DNA of 64,000 nt from Chitinimonas arctica. GTDB lineage: Bacteria > Pseudomonadota > Gammaproteobacteria > Burkholderiales > Chitinimonadaceae. Shown in pieces: positions 52,678 through 61,895 of the stretch. How positions within the stretch are numbered: the stretch's first letter is position 1; each line of letters starts with the position of its first letter. The stretch is taken from positions 4,836,001-4,900,000 of the forward strand of contig NZ_CP041730.1 of NCBI RefSeq assembly GCF_007431345.1, in the 5' to 3' direction. Made by a program: the position numbers and the translations under genes. A model generated the notes under the pieces. That model searched no databases and was not told the origin of the DNA. It was given only the letters and a program-made list of their open reading frames with translations.

Positions 52678-53433
52678 ATGGCTAATACCCGTATCCTGCA
52701 CGGCTTCCATGCCGTGACCGCCCGCCTTTCGCGCCTGCCCGACAGCGTGCTGGAAGTCTATGTCACCCGCGAGCGCCACGACCCGCGCATGAATGAACTG
52801 CTGAAGTTGGCGGAGCATACCGGTGCGCGCTTGATCCCGGCCGATGCCAGCCGCCTGGACGGCCTGACCGGCCATCGACGGCACCAGGGCGTGGCGGCGG
52901 TGATCGATGCCACCAAGACCTTTCTTGCGCTGGAAGATGTGCTGGAAGACCTGAGCGAACCGCCCTTGATCCTGATCCTGGACGGCATCACCGACCCGCA
53001 CAATCTGGGTGCCTGCCTGCGGGTGGCCGATGCCATGGGCGTGCATGCCGTGGTCGCGCCCAAGGACCGCTCCGTGGGCATCAACGCCACCGTGTCCAAG
53101 GTGGCCTGTGGCGCAGCCGAGGTGGTGCCGTATATCGTGGTGACCAACCTGGCCCGCACGCTGCGCGACATCAAGGATGCCGGCATCTGGATTGCCGGTA
53201 CCGATATGGAAGCCAGCACCGACCTGTTCCACTTCGACCAGGCCGGCCCGCTGGCCTGGGTGATGGGCGCCGAAGGCGAGGGCATGCGCCGCCTGACCCG
53301 CGAGCATTGCGATGTGCTGGTCAATATCCCCATGTTTGGTTCGGTGGAAAGCTTGAATGTATCGGTCGCCACCGGCATGTGCGTGGCGGAAAGCCGGCGG
53401 CAGCGGGTGATGGCGGCGGAGAAAAAAGCCTAG
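52678..53433 (+). CDS. rlmB: 23S rRNA (guanosine-2'-O-)-methyltransferase RlmB
   Basis: The product is 251 residues. The N-terminal substrate-binding domain is followed by a SpoU/TrmH domain with LDGITDPHNLGACLR (motif 1), WVMGAEGEGMRRL (motif 2) and NIPMFGSVESLNVSVA (motif 3), the knotted SAM-binding end. It methylates G2251 of 23S rRNA. The ATG abuts the recJ stop; AGAGGACGCC upstream may serve as its ribosome-binding site. Confidence 0.94.
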   Translation: MANTRILHGFHAVTARLSRLPDSVLEVYVTRERHDPRMNELLKLAEHTGARLIPADASRLDGLTGHRRHQGVAAVIDATKTFLALEDVLEDLSEPPLILILDGITDPHNLGACLRVADAMGVHAVVAPKDRSVGINATVSKVACGAAEVVPYIVVTNLARTLRDIKDAGIWIAGTDMEASTDLFHFDQAGPLAWVMGAEGEGMRRLTREHCDVLVNIPMFGSVESLNVSVATGMCVAESRRQRVMAAEKKA

Positions 53434-53458
53434 CCATCGTCGGTAGGCCAGCTTGCCG

Positions 53459-53515
53459 AAGCGGCCCTGAAAGTACGGATCTTGCAATCCGTATTTTCAG
53501 GGCCGCTTTGCTTTT
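53459..53515 (+). terminator. Strong rho-independent terminator after rlmB
   Basis: A stem of about 20 bp with one mismatch runs from AAGCGGCCCTGAAA and TACGGAT to ATCCGTA and TTTCAGGGCCGCTT, with a short loop. T-rich bases follow (TTTGCTTTTG). It isolates the flagellar cluster from recJ-rlmB. Confidence 0.85.
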
Positions 53516-53632
53516 GCGGGCTGGAAACCGGTTTCAGAAGGCGGCCACCCGCCGCCGCACGAGAGCGGCAAGGCTTGCCGCCTCTGGCCATGGAAATTTG
53601 CCAGCTGCTTGATGTGACGAGCGAATCGGTGC

Positions 53633-53648
53633 TGGCATGGTGCGTGCT
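53633..53648 (+). promoter_or_regulatory. Sigma-54 promoter candidate for flgB
   Basis: TGGCATGGTGCGTGCT keeps GG and GC ten bases apart and most of the consensus around them. Transcription would start near 53659, some 33 bases before the flgB ATG. Confidence 0.6.
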
Positions 53649-53691
53649 TTTACCCTGTCGAGACCCACCCGGAACCGTCAGCGAGATCACC

Positions 53692-54102
53692 ATGCCGTCC
53701 AGCATAGATAAATACCTTTCCGTCAACGAGGCCGCGATGAAGCTGCGTGCGACCCGCCAGGAAGTGATCGCCAGCAATATCGCCAACGCCGATACGCCGG
53801 GCTACAAAGCGCGCGATTTCGACTTTTCCCAGGCCTTGGGCAAGGCGGTGGCCGGTCAGAAAGGACAGCAGGGCATGGGTCTGGCCCGTACCGATAGCCG
53901 CCATCTCGGCGGCAAGCAGCACAGTTTGCTGGAAGCGGATCTGCTGTACCGCAACGATATCCAGCCTTCCATCGACGGCAATACCGTCGATATGAATACC
54001 GAAATGAGCCATTTCACCGATAACGCGATCCGCTACCAGGCCAGTATCACCTTTATGCAGCAACGTATCGCCGGCATCAAGACCGCGCTGCAGTCGCAAT
54101 AG
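53692..54102 (+). CDS. flgB: Flagellar basal-body rod protein FlgB
   Basis: The product is 136 residues from MPSSIDKYLSVNEAAM. The start ATG is placed by the sigma-54 promoter and family length; the longer frame from 53482 lies across the terminator. It has the rod signature RQEVIASNIANADTPGYKARDFDF near residue 22 and the end FTDNAIRYQASITFMQ. FlgB is the most proximal rod protein, in the periplasm, exported without cleavage by the flagellar type III system. First gene of the cluster. Confidence 0.95.
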   Translation: MPSSIDKYLSVNEAAMKLRATRQEVIASNIANADTPGYKARDFDFSQALGKAVAGQKGQQGMGLARTDSRHLGGKQHSLLEADLLYRNDIQPSIDGNTVDMNTEMSHFTDNAIRYQASITFMQQRIAGIKTALQSQ

Positions 54103-54137
54103 GATAGGGCCATGCCCGGCCTGGATAGGAGATAGAT

Positions 54138-54551
54138 ATGTCCTTGTTTCGTGTTTTCGATATCGCCGGTTCGGCCATGACGGCCCAGTCCATCCGGCTG
54201 AACACCACGGCCAGCAATCTCGCCAATGCCGAGAGCGCCACCAGTTCGAGCGGGCAGCCTTATCGTGCCAAGCAGGTGGTATTCGCGGCGACACAGCTGC
54301 ATGCACGGCAACCGCAGGCGGTCGGGGTGTCGGTGGCGGCGGTTTCGGAAGACCAGTCGCCGCCGCGGCTGGTCTACGACCCGAAGAATGCCTTGGCGGA
54401 TGGCAATGGCTATGTCGCCATGCCCAACGTCAATGTGGTGGAGGAAATGACCAATATGATTTCGGCTTCGCGTTCCTACCAGACCAATGCCGACATGATG
54501 AATACCGCCAAGACCTTGCTGCAGAGAACCTTGCAGCTGGGTCAGGTTTGA
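54138..54551 (+). CDS. flgC: Flagellar basal-body rod protein FlgC
   Basis: The product is 137 residues. The N-terminus (FDIAGSAMTAQSIRLNTTASNLANAES) and C-terminus (PNVNVVEEMTNMISASRSYQTN) are the rod-protein coiled-coil ends. AGGAGATAGAT precedes the ATG. FlgC is the second proximal rod subunit. Confidence 0.95.
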   Translation: MSLFRVFDIAGSAMTAQSIRLNTTASNLANAESATSSSGQPYRAKQVVFAATQLHARQPQAVGVSVAAVSEDQSPPRLVYDPKNALADGNGYVAMPNVNVVEEMTNMISASRSYQTNADMMNTAKTLLQRTLQLGQV

Positions 54552-54582
54552 TGTGCTTGAAAGCAGATAGAGGCAGGCTGAA

Positions 54583-55257
54583 ATGAATACCGTGACCAGC
54601 ACCAGAAGCAGTGCGGATATCTACGATAACCTGAATAAGGCGCGTGATAGCAAGAGCAAGAGCCAGGAAACCCAGGACCGCTTCCTCAAGCTGCTGATTA
54701 CCCAATTGCAGAACCAGGATCCGATGAATCCGATGGACAGTGCGCAAAGCACCAGCCAGATGGCGCAGATGAGCACGGTATCCGGTATCGAAAACCTCAA
54801 TGCCAGTATCACCGGCATGCTGGCCACCTTCAACGCCGGCCAGTCCTACCAGGCGGCCGGCTTGATCGGCAAGCAGGTGCTGGTGCCGGGCGACACGATC
54901 CAGTTCGACGGCCAGAAGCCGGTCAGCGCCGAGATCGAAGTCCCCAGCGAGGGCGGCGAGATAACCGTGGGGGTGTACAACGCCAGCAACCAGAAAGTCG
55001 ACGAGATCGACCTGGGCAAGCTCAAGTCCGGTCGTCAGACGTTGGAATGGGATGGTGTCGGGGCCAACGGTACGAGTTTGCCGGCCGGCAAATATTACCT
55101 CGCCGCCAACGCGGTACAGCCGGGCGGCGGCAGCAAGCAAGTTGCCAGTTTTACCTTTGTCGGTGTGAACAGCGTGTCCATGAGTGGCGGTAGCGTCAAG
55201 CTCAGCCTGGCCGACGGGCGTCAATTGCCCTACGACGAAGTCAGCAGCATCAAATAA
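54583..55257 (+). CDS. flgD: Hook-capping protein FlgD
   Basis: The product is 224 residues. It shows FLKLLITQLQNQDPMNPMD (near residue 33), QMAQMSTVSGIENLN, and the Ig-like C-terminal strands ITVGVYNASNQKVDEIDLGKL with LPAGKYYLAANAV. FlgD forms the temporary cap that lets hook subunits assemble. Spacing within the operon is normal. Confidence 0.94.
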   Translation: MNTVTSTRSSADIYDNLNKARDSKSKSQETQDRFLKLLITQLQNQDPMNPMDSAQSTSQMAQMSTVSGIENLNASITGMLATFNAGQSYQAAGLIGKQVLVPGDTIQFDGQKPVSAEIEVPSEGGEITVGVYNASNQKVDEIDLGKLKSGRQTLEWDGVGANGTSLPAGKYYLAANAVQPGGGSKQVASFTFVGVNSVSMSGGSVKLSLADGRQLPYDEVSSIK

Positions 55258-55320
55258 GCCCGGCCGGCTGGTCGCCGGTCAACGCGAACCGTAAGTGCAA
55301 TTGCAGCAGGAGAAAACAAC

Positions 55321-57306
55321 ATGGGCTTCCAGCAAGGTTTGAGCGGACTCAATTCCGCTTCCAAGTTCCTCGACGTGGTCGGCAATAATGTCGCCAATGC
55401 CAACACGGTCGGCTACAAGGGGGCCCGTGCGGAATTCGCCGATGTCTACGCCAATACCCTGGCCAGCACCAATGTGCAGGTGGGTATCGGCGGACGTACC
55501 TCGGCGGTGGCGCAGCAGTTCGCGCAGGGCAATATCACCAGTACCGACAACCCCCTGGATATCGCCATCCAGGGCAATGGCTTTTTCCGGATGATCGATC
55601 CGGCGGGCTCGTTCAGCTATGCCCGCAATGGCCAGTTCCAGTTGGACAGGGAAGGCTATATTGTCAACAACAACCAGAAATTGGCCGGTTATGCCGCCAA
55701 TTCCGACGGGCAGCTGATCACCGGCGCCACGCCGCAGGCGATCCAGATCCAGACTTCCAATATCGGTGCACAGGCCACCGGCGGTTCGGCGCTCAGCGAC
55801 GCCGGCCTGACGCTGGGCATGAACCTGGATGCGCGCAAACCCATCATCAACCGCGGCACCTCGACGGTATCGGTCACCGGTGCCCGTCTGGCCAATGCGG
55901 CCGGTACGTCGCCGGTCAACTACACCACCCGCGTCACGGATTCGACCGGCCAGTTCCATACCCTGGACGTTCGGCTGACGCGCGCCGCGCCGCAGACCTG
56001 GACGGTGGAGACCCAGCTCGACGGCGCCGGCGGCTTTTCCCAAACCGCGACGCCCCTGACGTTTTCCACTCCCGGTGGACAAATCACCTCCGGCGGTACG
56101 CAGGCGGTGTCGTATAACCTGTCCTCGCCGGCGCCGGCCTACGGCACCACGCCCATGAACTTCAATCTGAATTTCGCCGGGGCGCTCGAAGTCGCCGCGG
56201 CCGCGGAAGCGCCAGGTACGGTAACGGTCAACGATACGGCGGCGCTCAATACCACGGTACAGATATCCAGTTCCAATCTCGACCCGGCCGACCCGGTCAC
56301 CACGCCCCATACCTACAGCGGGTCCTACCTGGACGGCAACGGCGTTTCGCATACCATCGATATCACCCTGACCAAGGCGGCGACCAATACCTGGGTGCCG
56401 ACCATCGATATCGACGGCGCCGCGTTCCCTATCGTTCCCACCCCGGCATCCATCGTATTCAACACCAACGGGCAGATGGTGGCCGGGTCGCCCATCGCGA
56501 TTACCGGTGCGCCGGGCGCCGTGAATTTTTCGGTCAATCTGCAAGGCGTTACCCAGCAGACCGGCGCCTTTACGGCCGGAACGGTACAAACCCGCAGCAC
56601 CCCGCCGGTGGTGGCGACCGACCCGTCCAGCTATACCCATTCCACCTCGGCCACCGTGTATGACTCGCAAGGCGTGGGCCATACCATGACCTTCTATTTC
56701 GCCAAGGTCGGCGTCAATGCCTGGGAAGTGCAGACCAGTTTCGACGGCGCCACGCCGGTCACCCAGCCGGGCTATGTGACATTCGATGCGGCCGGCAATA
56801 TGAATGGTGGTACGGAGTTTGCTTATACCTCTCCGATCCCGTCGCCGAGCGGTGCCCAGACGCCGTTGGCGTTCAACACCTACTTCACCGGGACGACCCA
56901 GTTCGGCAATCAGTTCGGGGTCAACGAACTTAGTCAGGATGGTTATGCGGACGGCAATATCACAGGTCTCTCGATCGGCAAGGACGGCATCATCCTCGGC
57001 CGCTACTCCAATGGCCAGAACCGTACCATCGGACAGATCACGCTGTACAACTTCGCCAATCCGCAGGGCTTGCAGCCCTTGGGCGACAACCGCTGGGCCG
57101 AGAGCTACGCCTCCAACCAGGCGCGGCTGGGTACGCCGGGGACCAGTGACTTCGGCACCTTGCAGTCGGGAGCGGTCGAGGATTCGAATATCGACCTGAC
57201 CAAGGAGTTGGTCGACATGATTACCGCGCAACGCTCGTACCAGGCCAATGCGCAGACCATCAAGACGCAAGACCAGATCCTGCAGACGCTGGTGAATCTG
57301 AGGTAA
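55321..57306 (+). CDS. flgE: Flagellar hook protein FlgE (long form)
   Basis: The product is 661 residues, AGGAG before the ATG. The ends are typical: MGFQQGLSGLNSASKFLDVVG at the start and DLTKELVDMITAQRSYQAN at the end. The central part (about 170-520) is expanded compared with the roughly 400-residue enteric FlgE. It holds repeated Thr/Ala/Gly-rich strands, such as SYNLSSPAPAYGTTPMNFN, SGSYLDGNGVSHTIDITLTK and SATVYDSQGVGHTMTFYF, which suggest duplicated outer hook domains. The protein builds the hook outside the outer membrane. Confidence 0.93.
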   Translation: MGFQQGLSGLNSASKFLDVVGNNVANANTVGYKGARAEFADVYANTLASTNVQVGIGGRTSAVAQQFAQGNITSTDNPLDIAIQGNGFFRMIDPAGSFSYARNGQFQLDREGYIVNNNQKLAGYAANSDGQLITGATPQAIQIQTSNIGAQATGGSALSDAGLTLGMNLDARKPIINRGTSTVSVTGARLANAAGTSPVNYTTRVTDSTGQFHTLDVRLTRAAPQTWTVETQLDGAGGFSQTATPLTFSTPGGQITSGGTQAVSYNLSSPAPAYGTTPMNFNLNFAGALEVAAAAEAPGTVTVNDTAALNTTVQISSSNLDPADPVTTPHTYSGSYLDGNGVSHTIDITLTKAATNTWVPTIDIDGAAFPIVPTPASIVFNTNGQMVAGSPIAITGAPGAVNFSVNLQGVTQQTGAFTAGTVQTRSTPPVVATDPSSYTHSTSATVYDSQGVGHTMTFYFAKVGVNAWEVQTSFDGATPVTQPGYVTFDAAGNMNGGTEFAYTSPIPSPSGAQTPLAFNTYFTGTTQFGNQFGVNELSQDGYADGNITGLSIGKDGIILGRYSNGQNRTIGQITLYNFANPQGLQPLGDNRWAESYASNQARLGTPGTSDFGTLQSGAVEDSNIDLTKELVDMITAQRSYQANAQTIKTQDQILQTLVNLR

Positions 57307-57398
57307 GGCAAGAGAGCCGCCCGCTCTTCTGCCGCTAGGGTAACGACCGGCAAGCGTTTCCGGCCAACCGGCCAAGCTTGCCGCTCAGGGAGAGTGAG

Positions 57399-58136
57399 AT
57401 GGACAGGCTTATCTATGTGGCGATGACGGGGGCGAAGCATGCCAGCCTGCAGCAAGCCACCGTTGCCAACAATCTGGCCAATGCCACCACGCCGGGCTTC
57501 AAGCAGGAGCTGGCGGCATCGCGCGCCCTCCAGGCCGTCGGCGGGGTCGGCTACCAGACCCGCGCCTTTACCCTGGAGCAATCGGTCGGCGCCGATTTCA
57601 GCCCCGGCACCTTGCAGACTACCGGCCGCCCACTCGATATCGCCATTACCACCGAGGGTATGTTCGCCGTGCAGACCGGCAACGGCGAGGCCTATACCCG
57701 CAACGGCAGCCTGGAAATCGATGCCGCCGGCCTGCTGAAAACCCGCGAGGGCTTTCCGGTGCAGGGTGATGGCGGGCCGATCACCATTCCCGAAAATAGC
57801 GTACTAACCTTCGGCAAGGACGGCACCGTCAGCGCCGCGCCGATCAATGATCCTTCGCAAAGCAATGAAATCGGCCGCATCAAGCTGGTGAAGCCGGATG
57901 AGCGCCAGCTCGACCGCGGCAACGACGGTTTGTTCCGTTTGCGCGACGGCCAGCCGGCCCAGGTGGATGCGGCGGTACAGGTCGCCAGCGGCAGCCTGGA
58001 AGCCAGCAATGTCAACGCGGTGGAACAGCTGGTGAAAATGATCGATTACCAGCGCAATTACGATCTGCAAGTACGCATGTTGCAGACAGCGGACCAGAAT
58101 GCCCGGGCAGCCGCCCAGGTCATGGTCCTAAGCTAG
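57399..58136 (+). CDS. flgF: Flagellar basal-body rod protein FlgF
   Basis: The product is 245 residues from MDRLIYVAMTGAKHAS; AGGGAGAG upstream decides this start over 57378. It has the rod N-terminus (QQATVANNLANATTPGFK) and the end ASNVNAVEQLVKMIDYQRNYDLQ. FlgF is the rod subunit between FlgC and FlgG. Confidence 0.93.
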   Translation: MDRLIYVAMTGAKHASLQQATVANNLANATTPGFKQELAASRALQAVGGVGYQTRAFTLEQSVGADFSPGTLQTTGRPLDIAITTEGMFAVQTGNGEAYTRNGSLEIDAAGLLKTREGFPVQGDGGPITIPENSVLTFGKDGTVSAAPINDPSQSNEIGRIKLVKPDERQLDRGNDGLFRLRDGQPAQVDAAVQVASGSLEASNVNAVEQLVKMIDYQRNYDLQVRMLQTADQNARAAAQVMVLS

Positions 58137-58169
58137 TTTCCGCAAAATATTCAGGGAAAGACCGCCATC

Positions 58170-58952
58170 ATGATGCGTTCGCTGTGGGTAGCTAAAACCG
58201 GTATGGATGCGATGCAGATGAACATCGACACCATCTCGAACAATCTGGCCAATGTAAACACCACCGGCTTCAAGCGCAGCCGGCCCATCTTCGAGGATCT
58301 GCTGTACCAGACCCTGCGCCAGCCTGGCGGCGCCACCAGCCAGCAGACGCAATTGCCTACCGGCCTGCAGATGGGGACCGGGGTCAAGCCGGTCGCCACC
58401 GAGCGCATCCATACCCAGGGCAATCTGCAGTTGACCGACAATCCCTACGATGTCGCGATCAATGGCGAGGGCTTTTTTCAGATCGAAATGCCGGACGGCA
58501 CCATAGGCTATACCCGCGACGGTACTTTCCAGCTCAATAACCAGGGCGTGATGGTCACCGCCGAAGGCTATCCGCTCCAAGGCAATATCACCGTCCCGCA
58601 AGGCACGATCCGCTTCGGCATCAGTCGGGACGGCATCGTGACCGCGCTGGCGGCGGGCCAGACCCAGGCAACCCAGATCGGCACGATACAGATGGCCTCG
58701 TTCATCAATCCGGCCGGCCTGCAAAGCGTGGGGGAAAATCTCTACCTGGAGACCGCGGCATCCGGTGCGCCCCAGGTGGGAACGCCGGGCCAGACCGGCC
58801 TGGGGGTGTTGAACCAGCAGTATCTGGAGGTTTCCAACGTCAATATCACGGAAGAGCTGATCAATATGATCCAGGCGCAGCGCGCCTTCGAGATCAATTC
58901 GCGCTCGATCCAGACCTCGGACCAGATGTTGCAGAAGCTGACCCAGCTGTAA
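58170..58952 (+). CDS. flgG: Distal rod protein FlgG
   Basis: The product is 260 residues with the family start MMRSLWVAKTGMDAMQMNID. It shows SNNLANVNTTGFKRSRPIF and the end EVSNVNITEELINMIQAQ. FlgG forms the distal rod through the peptidoglycan and outer membrane. AGGGAAAGACC precedes it. Confidence 0.95.
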   Translation: MMRSLWVAKTGMDAMQMNIDTISNNLANVNTTGFKRSRPIFEDLLYQTLRQPGGATSQQTQLPTGLQMGTGVKPVATERIHTQGNLQLTDNPYDVAINGEGFFQIEMPDGTIGYTRDGTFQLNNQGVMVTAEGYPLQGNITVPQGTIRFGISRDGIVTALAAGQTQATQIGTIQMASFINPAGLQSVGENLYLETAASGAPQVGTPGQTGLGVLNQQYLEVSNVNITEELINMIQAQRAFEINSRSIQTSDQMLQKLTQL

Positions 58953-58993
58953 GACTGGGCAGGGCCGCCAGCACCCCCGACAGGAGTCTCGCC

Positions 58994-59662
58994 ATGAACC
59001 GCCACCTCTTAGTTGTCAGCCTGTTGGTTTTGCTGAGCGCTTGCGCAAGCGTGCCGCCCACCATCGTCAGCCAGCCGACCAGCGTCCGGCCCGTCGCCCA
59101 GGCGCCGGTACGGCCCAGCAATGGCAGCATCTACCAGCTCGCCAGTGCCCGCCCGCTCTTCGAGGACCGCCTGGCGCGGCATTTGGGCGACAACATCACC
59201 ATACAGATCGAAGAGCAGATCAACGCGACCAGCAAATCCGGCAACAAGGCCGAGCGCAGCACCGACAATTCCACCAAGGTTTCCGCCACCGCCAACTCAC
59301 CCCTGTTCAGCGGCGCGCTACGCGGGCTGAACCTGGGCGTCAGCTCCAGCAACAGCCACGACGGCACGGGCGAAACCAGCGCCAGCAACACCTTCAATGG
59401 CCAGATCACCGTGCAGGTGGTGGACGTGCTCGCCAACGGCAACCTGGTGGTGGCGGGCGAAAAACAGGTCAATATCCGGGGTGAAATCAGCTACTTGCGC
59501 GTTTCCGGCATCGTCAACCCGGCCGATATAAAAGCGGGCAATATGGTATCCTCCAACCGGATCGCTGAAGCCCGTATCGAAGAAATGGGCAGCGGTACCG
59601 TAGCCTCGGCCGACCGTGCCGGCTGGCTGCAACGATTCTTCTTCAGCTTCCTGCCATTCTGA
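58994..59662 (+). CDS. flgH: Flagellar L-ring lipoprotein FlgH
   Basis: The product is 222 residues. The lipobox LSAC gives lipidation at C17. It contains the FlgH blocks LFEDRLARHLGDNITIQ, NGNLVVAGEKQVNIRGE and LRVSGIVNPADIK. The protein forms the bushing ring in the outer membrane. The next gene, flgI, begins 4 bp after its stop. Confidence 0.94.
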   Translation: MNRHLLVVSLLVLLSACASVPPTIVSQPTSVRPVAQAPVRPSNGSIYQLASARPLFEDRLARHLGDNITIQIEEQINATSKSGNKAERSTDNSTKVSATANSPLFSGALRGLNLGVSSSNSHDGTGETSASNTFNGQITVQVVDVLANGNLVVAGEKQVNIRGEISYLRVSGIVNPADIKAGNMVSSNRIAEARIEEMGSGTVASADRAGWLQRFFFSFLPF

Positions 59663-59666
59663 CCCG

Positions 59667-60779
59667 ATGCCCCTAAATCGTACCTTTGTCCGCCTGATCG
59701 CCAGCCTTGCCCTGACCATCGCCTGCGGCACGGGGTATGCCCAGAAAATCAAGGAGCTGGCGAATGTGGGCGGGGTACGCCCCAATCAGCTGATCGGTTA
59801 TGGCATCGTGGTAGGTCTGGACGGTAGCGGCGACCAGACCACCCAAACACCATTCACCGTGCAAAGCGTCATCAATATGCTGACGCAACTGGGTGTGCAG
59901 CTTCCCCCTGGTACCAATCTACAATTGAAGAATGTTGCCGCCGTCACCGTGACCGGCACGCTGCCGCCGTTTTCGCGTACCGGCCAGGCGATCGATATCA
60001 CGGTCGCCTCCATCGGCAATGCCAAAAGCCTACGCGGCGGCATGCTGCTGATGAGCCCCTTGAAGGGCGCCGATGGCCAGGTCTACGCCGTTGCCCAGGG
60101 CAATGTGATTGTCGCGGGTGCCGGCGCGTCCGCCGGCGGCTCTTCCACCCAGGTCAACCAACTGGCGGTCGGCCGCATTCCCAATGGCGCGACGGTAGAG
60201 CGCGAAGTTCCGGGCGGCGTGGGCGATGGCGATTTCATCACGCTGGCCTTGCACGACGCCGATTTCAGCACGGCCAGCAAGATGGCGCAGGTCATCAATG
60301 CCGGCATGGGCGCCACCACGGCCCGGGCCCTGGATGCACGTACCATCCAGGTTCGTGCGCCGCAAGACCCGGATGCGCGGGTCAGCTTCCTGGCCAAACT
60401 GGAAAATCTCGTCATTATCCCGGCCGAAGCGATCGCCCGGGTCATCATCAATGCCCGCACCGGTTCGGTTGTAATGAACAAAGCGGTCACCCTGGAGCCC
60501 TGCGCCATTTCGCACGGCAACCTGACGGTGACCATCTCGGCCAGGAACGAGGTCAGCCAGCCCAAGCCGCTGTCGGGTGGCGAAACCAAACCGGTCCAAA
60601 ACGCCGATATCGAAGTCAAGGCGGAAAAGGGCGGGGTGACTGCCGTGCCCAAGAGCGCCTCGCTCAACGAAGTGATCCGCGCGCTCAACCAGATTGGCGC
60701 GACCCCGCAGGATCTATTGGCCATTCTGCAGGCCATGAAATCGGCGGGCGCCCTGAAGGCGGATCTGGAAGTCATCTAG
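59667..60779 (+). CDS. flgI: Flagellar P-ring protein FlgI
   Basis: The product is 370 residues from MPLNRTFVRLIASLAL with a Sec signal peptide (to GYAQ near residue 26). It has RPNQLIGYGIVVGLDGSGDQ, VTVTGTLPPFSRTGQ, and IIPAEAIARVIINARTGSVV. It forms the ring at the peptidoglycan. The longer frame (59616) overlaps flgH and is not used. It is the last gene of the flgB-driven unit if the flgJ promoter is real. Confidence 0.94.
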   Translation: MPLNRTFVRLIASLALTIACGTGYAQKIKELANVGGVRPNQLIGYGIVVGLDGSGDQTTQTPFTVQSVINMLTQLGVQLPPGTNLQLKNVAAVTVTGTLPPFSRTGQAIDITVASIGNAKSLRGGMLLMSPLKGADGQVYAVAQGNVIVAGAGASAGGSSTQVNQLAVGRIPNGATVEREVPGGVGDGDFITLALHDADFSTASKMAQVINAGMGATTARALDARTIQVRAPQDPDARVSFLAKLENLVIIPAEAIARVIINARTGSVVMNKAVTLEPCAISHGNLTVTISARNEVSQPKPLSGGETKPVQNADIEVKAEKGGVTAVPKSASLNEVIRALNQIGATPQDLLAILQAMKSAGALKADLEVI

Positions 60780-60902
60780 TTCCCCGGCCTTGCCCGGCAC
60801 CCCTTGTCTCACCGGCGGATAATCTTGCCGCCTCCCTCGCCAGTCTCTGCCGCCTAGTCTTGGTTGACAATGTAAGTCGTTGAAAATAAACGATTTATTG
60901 TC

Positions 60903-60918
60903 TGGCACGTTCCCTGCT
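60903..60918 (+). promoter_or_regulatory. Sigma-54 promoter candidate for flgJ
   Basis: TGGCACGTTCCCTGCT has TGGCACG complete, exactly ten bases between GG and GC, and TGC at the -12 part. Transcription would start near 60929, 23 bases before the flgJ ATG. It is the closest match to consensus in the flagellar region. Confidence 0.7.
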
Positions 60919-60920
60919 TT

Positions 60921-60948
60921 ACTTGATTCAAACCTCTTTGAGTCAAGT
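60921..60948 (+). promoter_or_regulatory. Inverted repeat at the flgJ transcription start
   Basis: ACTTGATTCAAA and TTTGAGTCAAGT form a 12-bp inverted repeat with one mismatch and a CCTC loop, ending three bases before the flgJ ATG. It overlaps the predicted +1 and could be a binding site or a leader hairpin that hides the ribosome-binding region. Confidence 0.5.
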
Positions 60949-60951
60949 GCC

Positions 60952-61836
60952 ATGCAACTCTCCGCCACCACTGCCGATGCAAGCCTGAACGCCCGCCTGG
61001 CGATCGATTCCCAAGCCGTCGGCGATCTGCGTGCCAAGTTGGCTCGCGACCCCAAGGGTGCGGCCAAGGAAGTGGCCAGCCAGTTCGAAAAGATGTTTCT
61101 CGACATGGTGATGAAGTCCATGCGGGAAGCCACACCCAAGTTCGACGAGCTGGAAAGCAGTACCACCAGCATGTTCCGCGGTATGTACGACCAGCAGCTG
61201 TCGCAGACGCTCACCTCCGGCCGTGGCCTGGGCCTGGCCGATGTGATCGCCGCCCAGGTCGAGCGCTTGAGCAATCCCGATAATCTCCGTACGCCCTTGG
61301 CCCGCCCGCTACGCGACAGTTTTGCCTTGCGTTCGGCAACGCCTGCCGCTCAAACCGTGCCGGCCCCCTCGGCCGAAGGCTTTTTAGCCACGGTAGGACA
61401 GGCAGCAGTGGGCGCAGCCCAGACGCTGGGCCTTTCTCCCCATCTGATGCTGGCCCATGCCGCGCTGGAAACCGGCTGGGGCAAGAAGCCCATCACCGAT
61501 AGCGCCGGCCACAACACCTTCAACCTCTTCGGCATCAAGGCCGGCAAGAGCTGGACGGGCAAGACCGCCGATATCACCACGACCGAATATGTAGATGGCG
61601 TCGCGCAGAAGCGGATCGAGAAGTTCCGTGCCTACGACAACTACAACGATGCCTTCGTCGACTACGCCCAACTCCTGAGCAAGCGCTACGGCGAGGCCAC
61701 CCAGGCAGGCAGCGACGCCAAGGTATTTGCCAGCGAACTGCAGGAAGGTGGCTACGCGACCGATCCGGCCTACGCACGCAAATTGGCCCGCGTGGCCGAA
61801 CACCCCGCCCTCAAGGCGTACCGGGCAACCGTCTGA
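60952..61836 (+). CDS. flgJ: Flagellar rod assembly protein and muramidase FlgJ
   Basis: The product is 294 residues from MQLSATTADASLN. A TTG at 60880 opens 24 more codons, but these are AT-rich in third positions and contain the sigma-54 promoter, so they are not coding. The N-terminal rod-cap domain (FEKMFLDMVMKSMREA near 45) is followed by a glucosaminidase domain with catalytic E173 (LAHAALETGWGKKP). It cuts peptidoglycan so the rod can pass. flgK follows by 59 bp. Confidence 0.93.
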   Translation: MQLSATTADASLNARLAIDSQAVGDLRAKLARDPKGAAKEVASQFEKMFLDMVMKSMREATPKFDELESSTTSMFRGMYDQQLSQTLTSGRGLGLADVIAAQVERLSNPDNLRTPLARPLRDSFALRSATPAAQTVPAPSAEGFLATVGQAAVGAAQTLGLSPHLMLAHAALETGWGKKPITDSAGHNTFNLFGIKAGKSWTGKTADITTTEYVDGVAQKRIEKFRAYDNYNDAFVDYAQLLSKRYGEATQAGSDAKVFASELQEGGYATDPAYARKLARVAEHPALKAYRATV

Positions 61837-61895
61837 ATTAGACCAAACCAACAAAATGACTCGAATGTCGCCTTGCGCGGCGAAGGTGGAAAATC

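Noticed and set aside
55279..57375. 698-codon open frame on the minus strand
   Set aside because: Antisense to flgE; no motif or ribosome-binding site.
60880..60951. TTG start of flgJ with 24 extra codons
   Set aside because: Third positions are AT-rich unlike the rest of the gene and the segment contains the -24/-12 promoter and the predicted transcription start.
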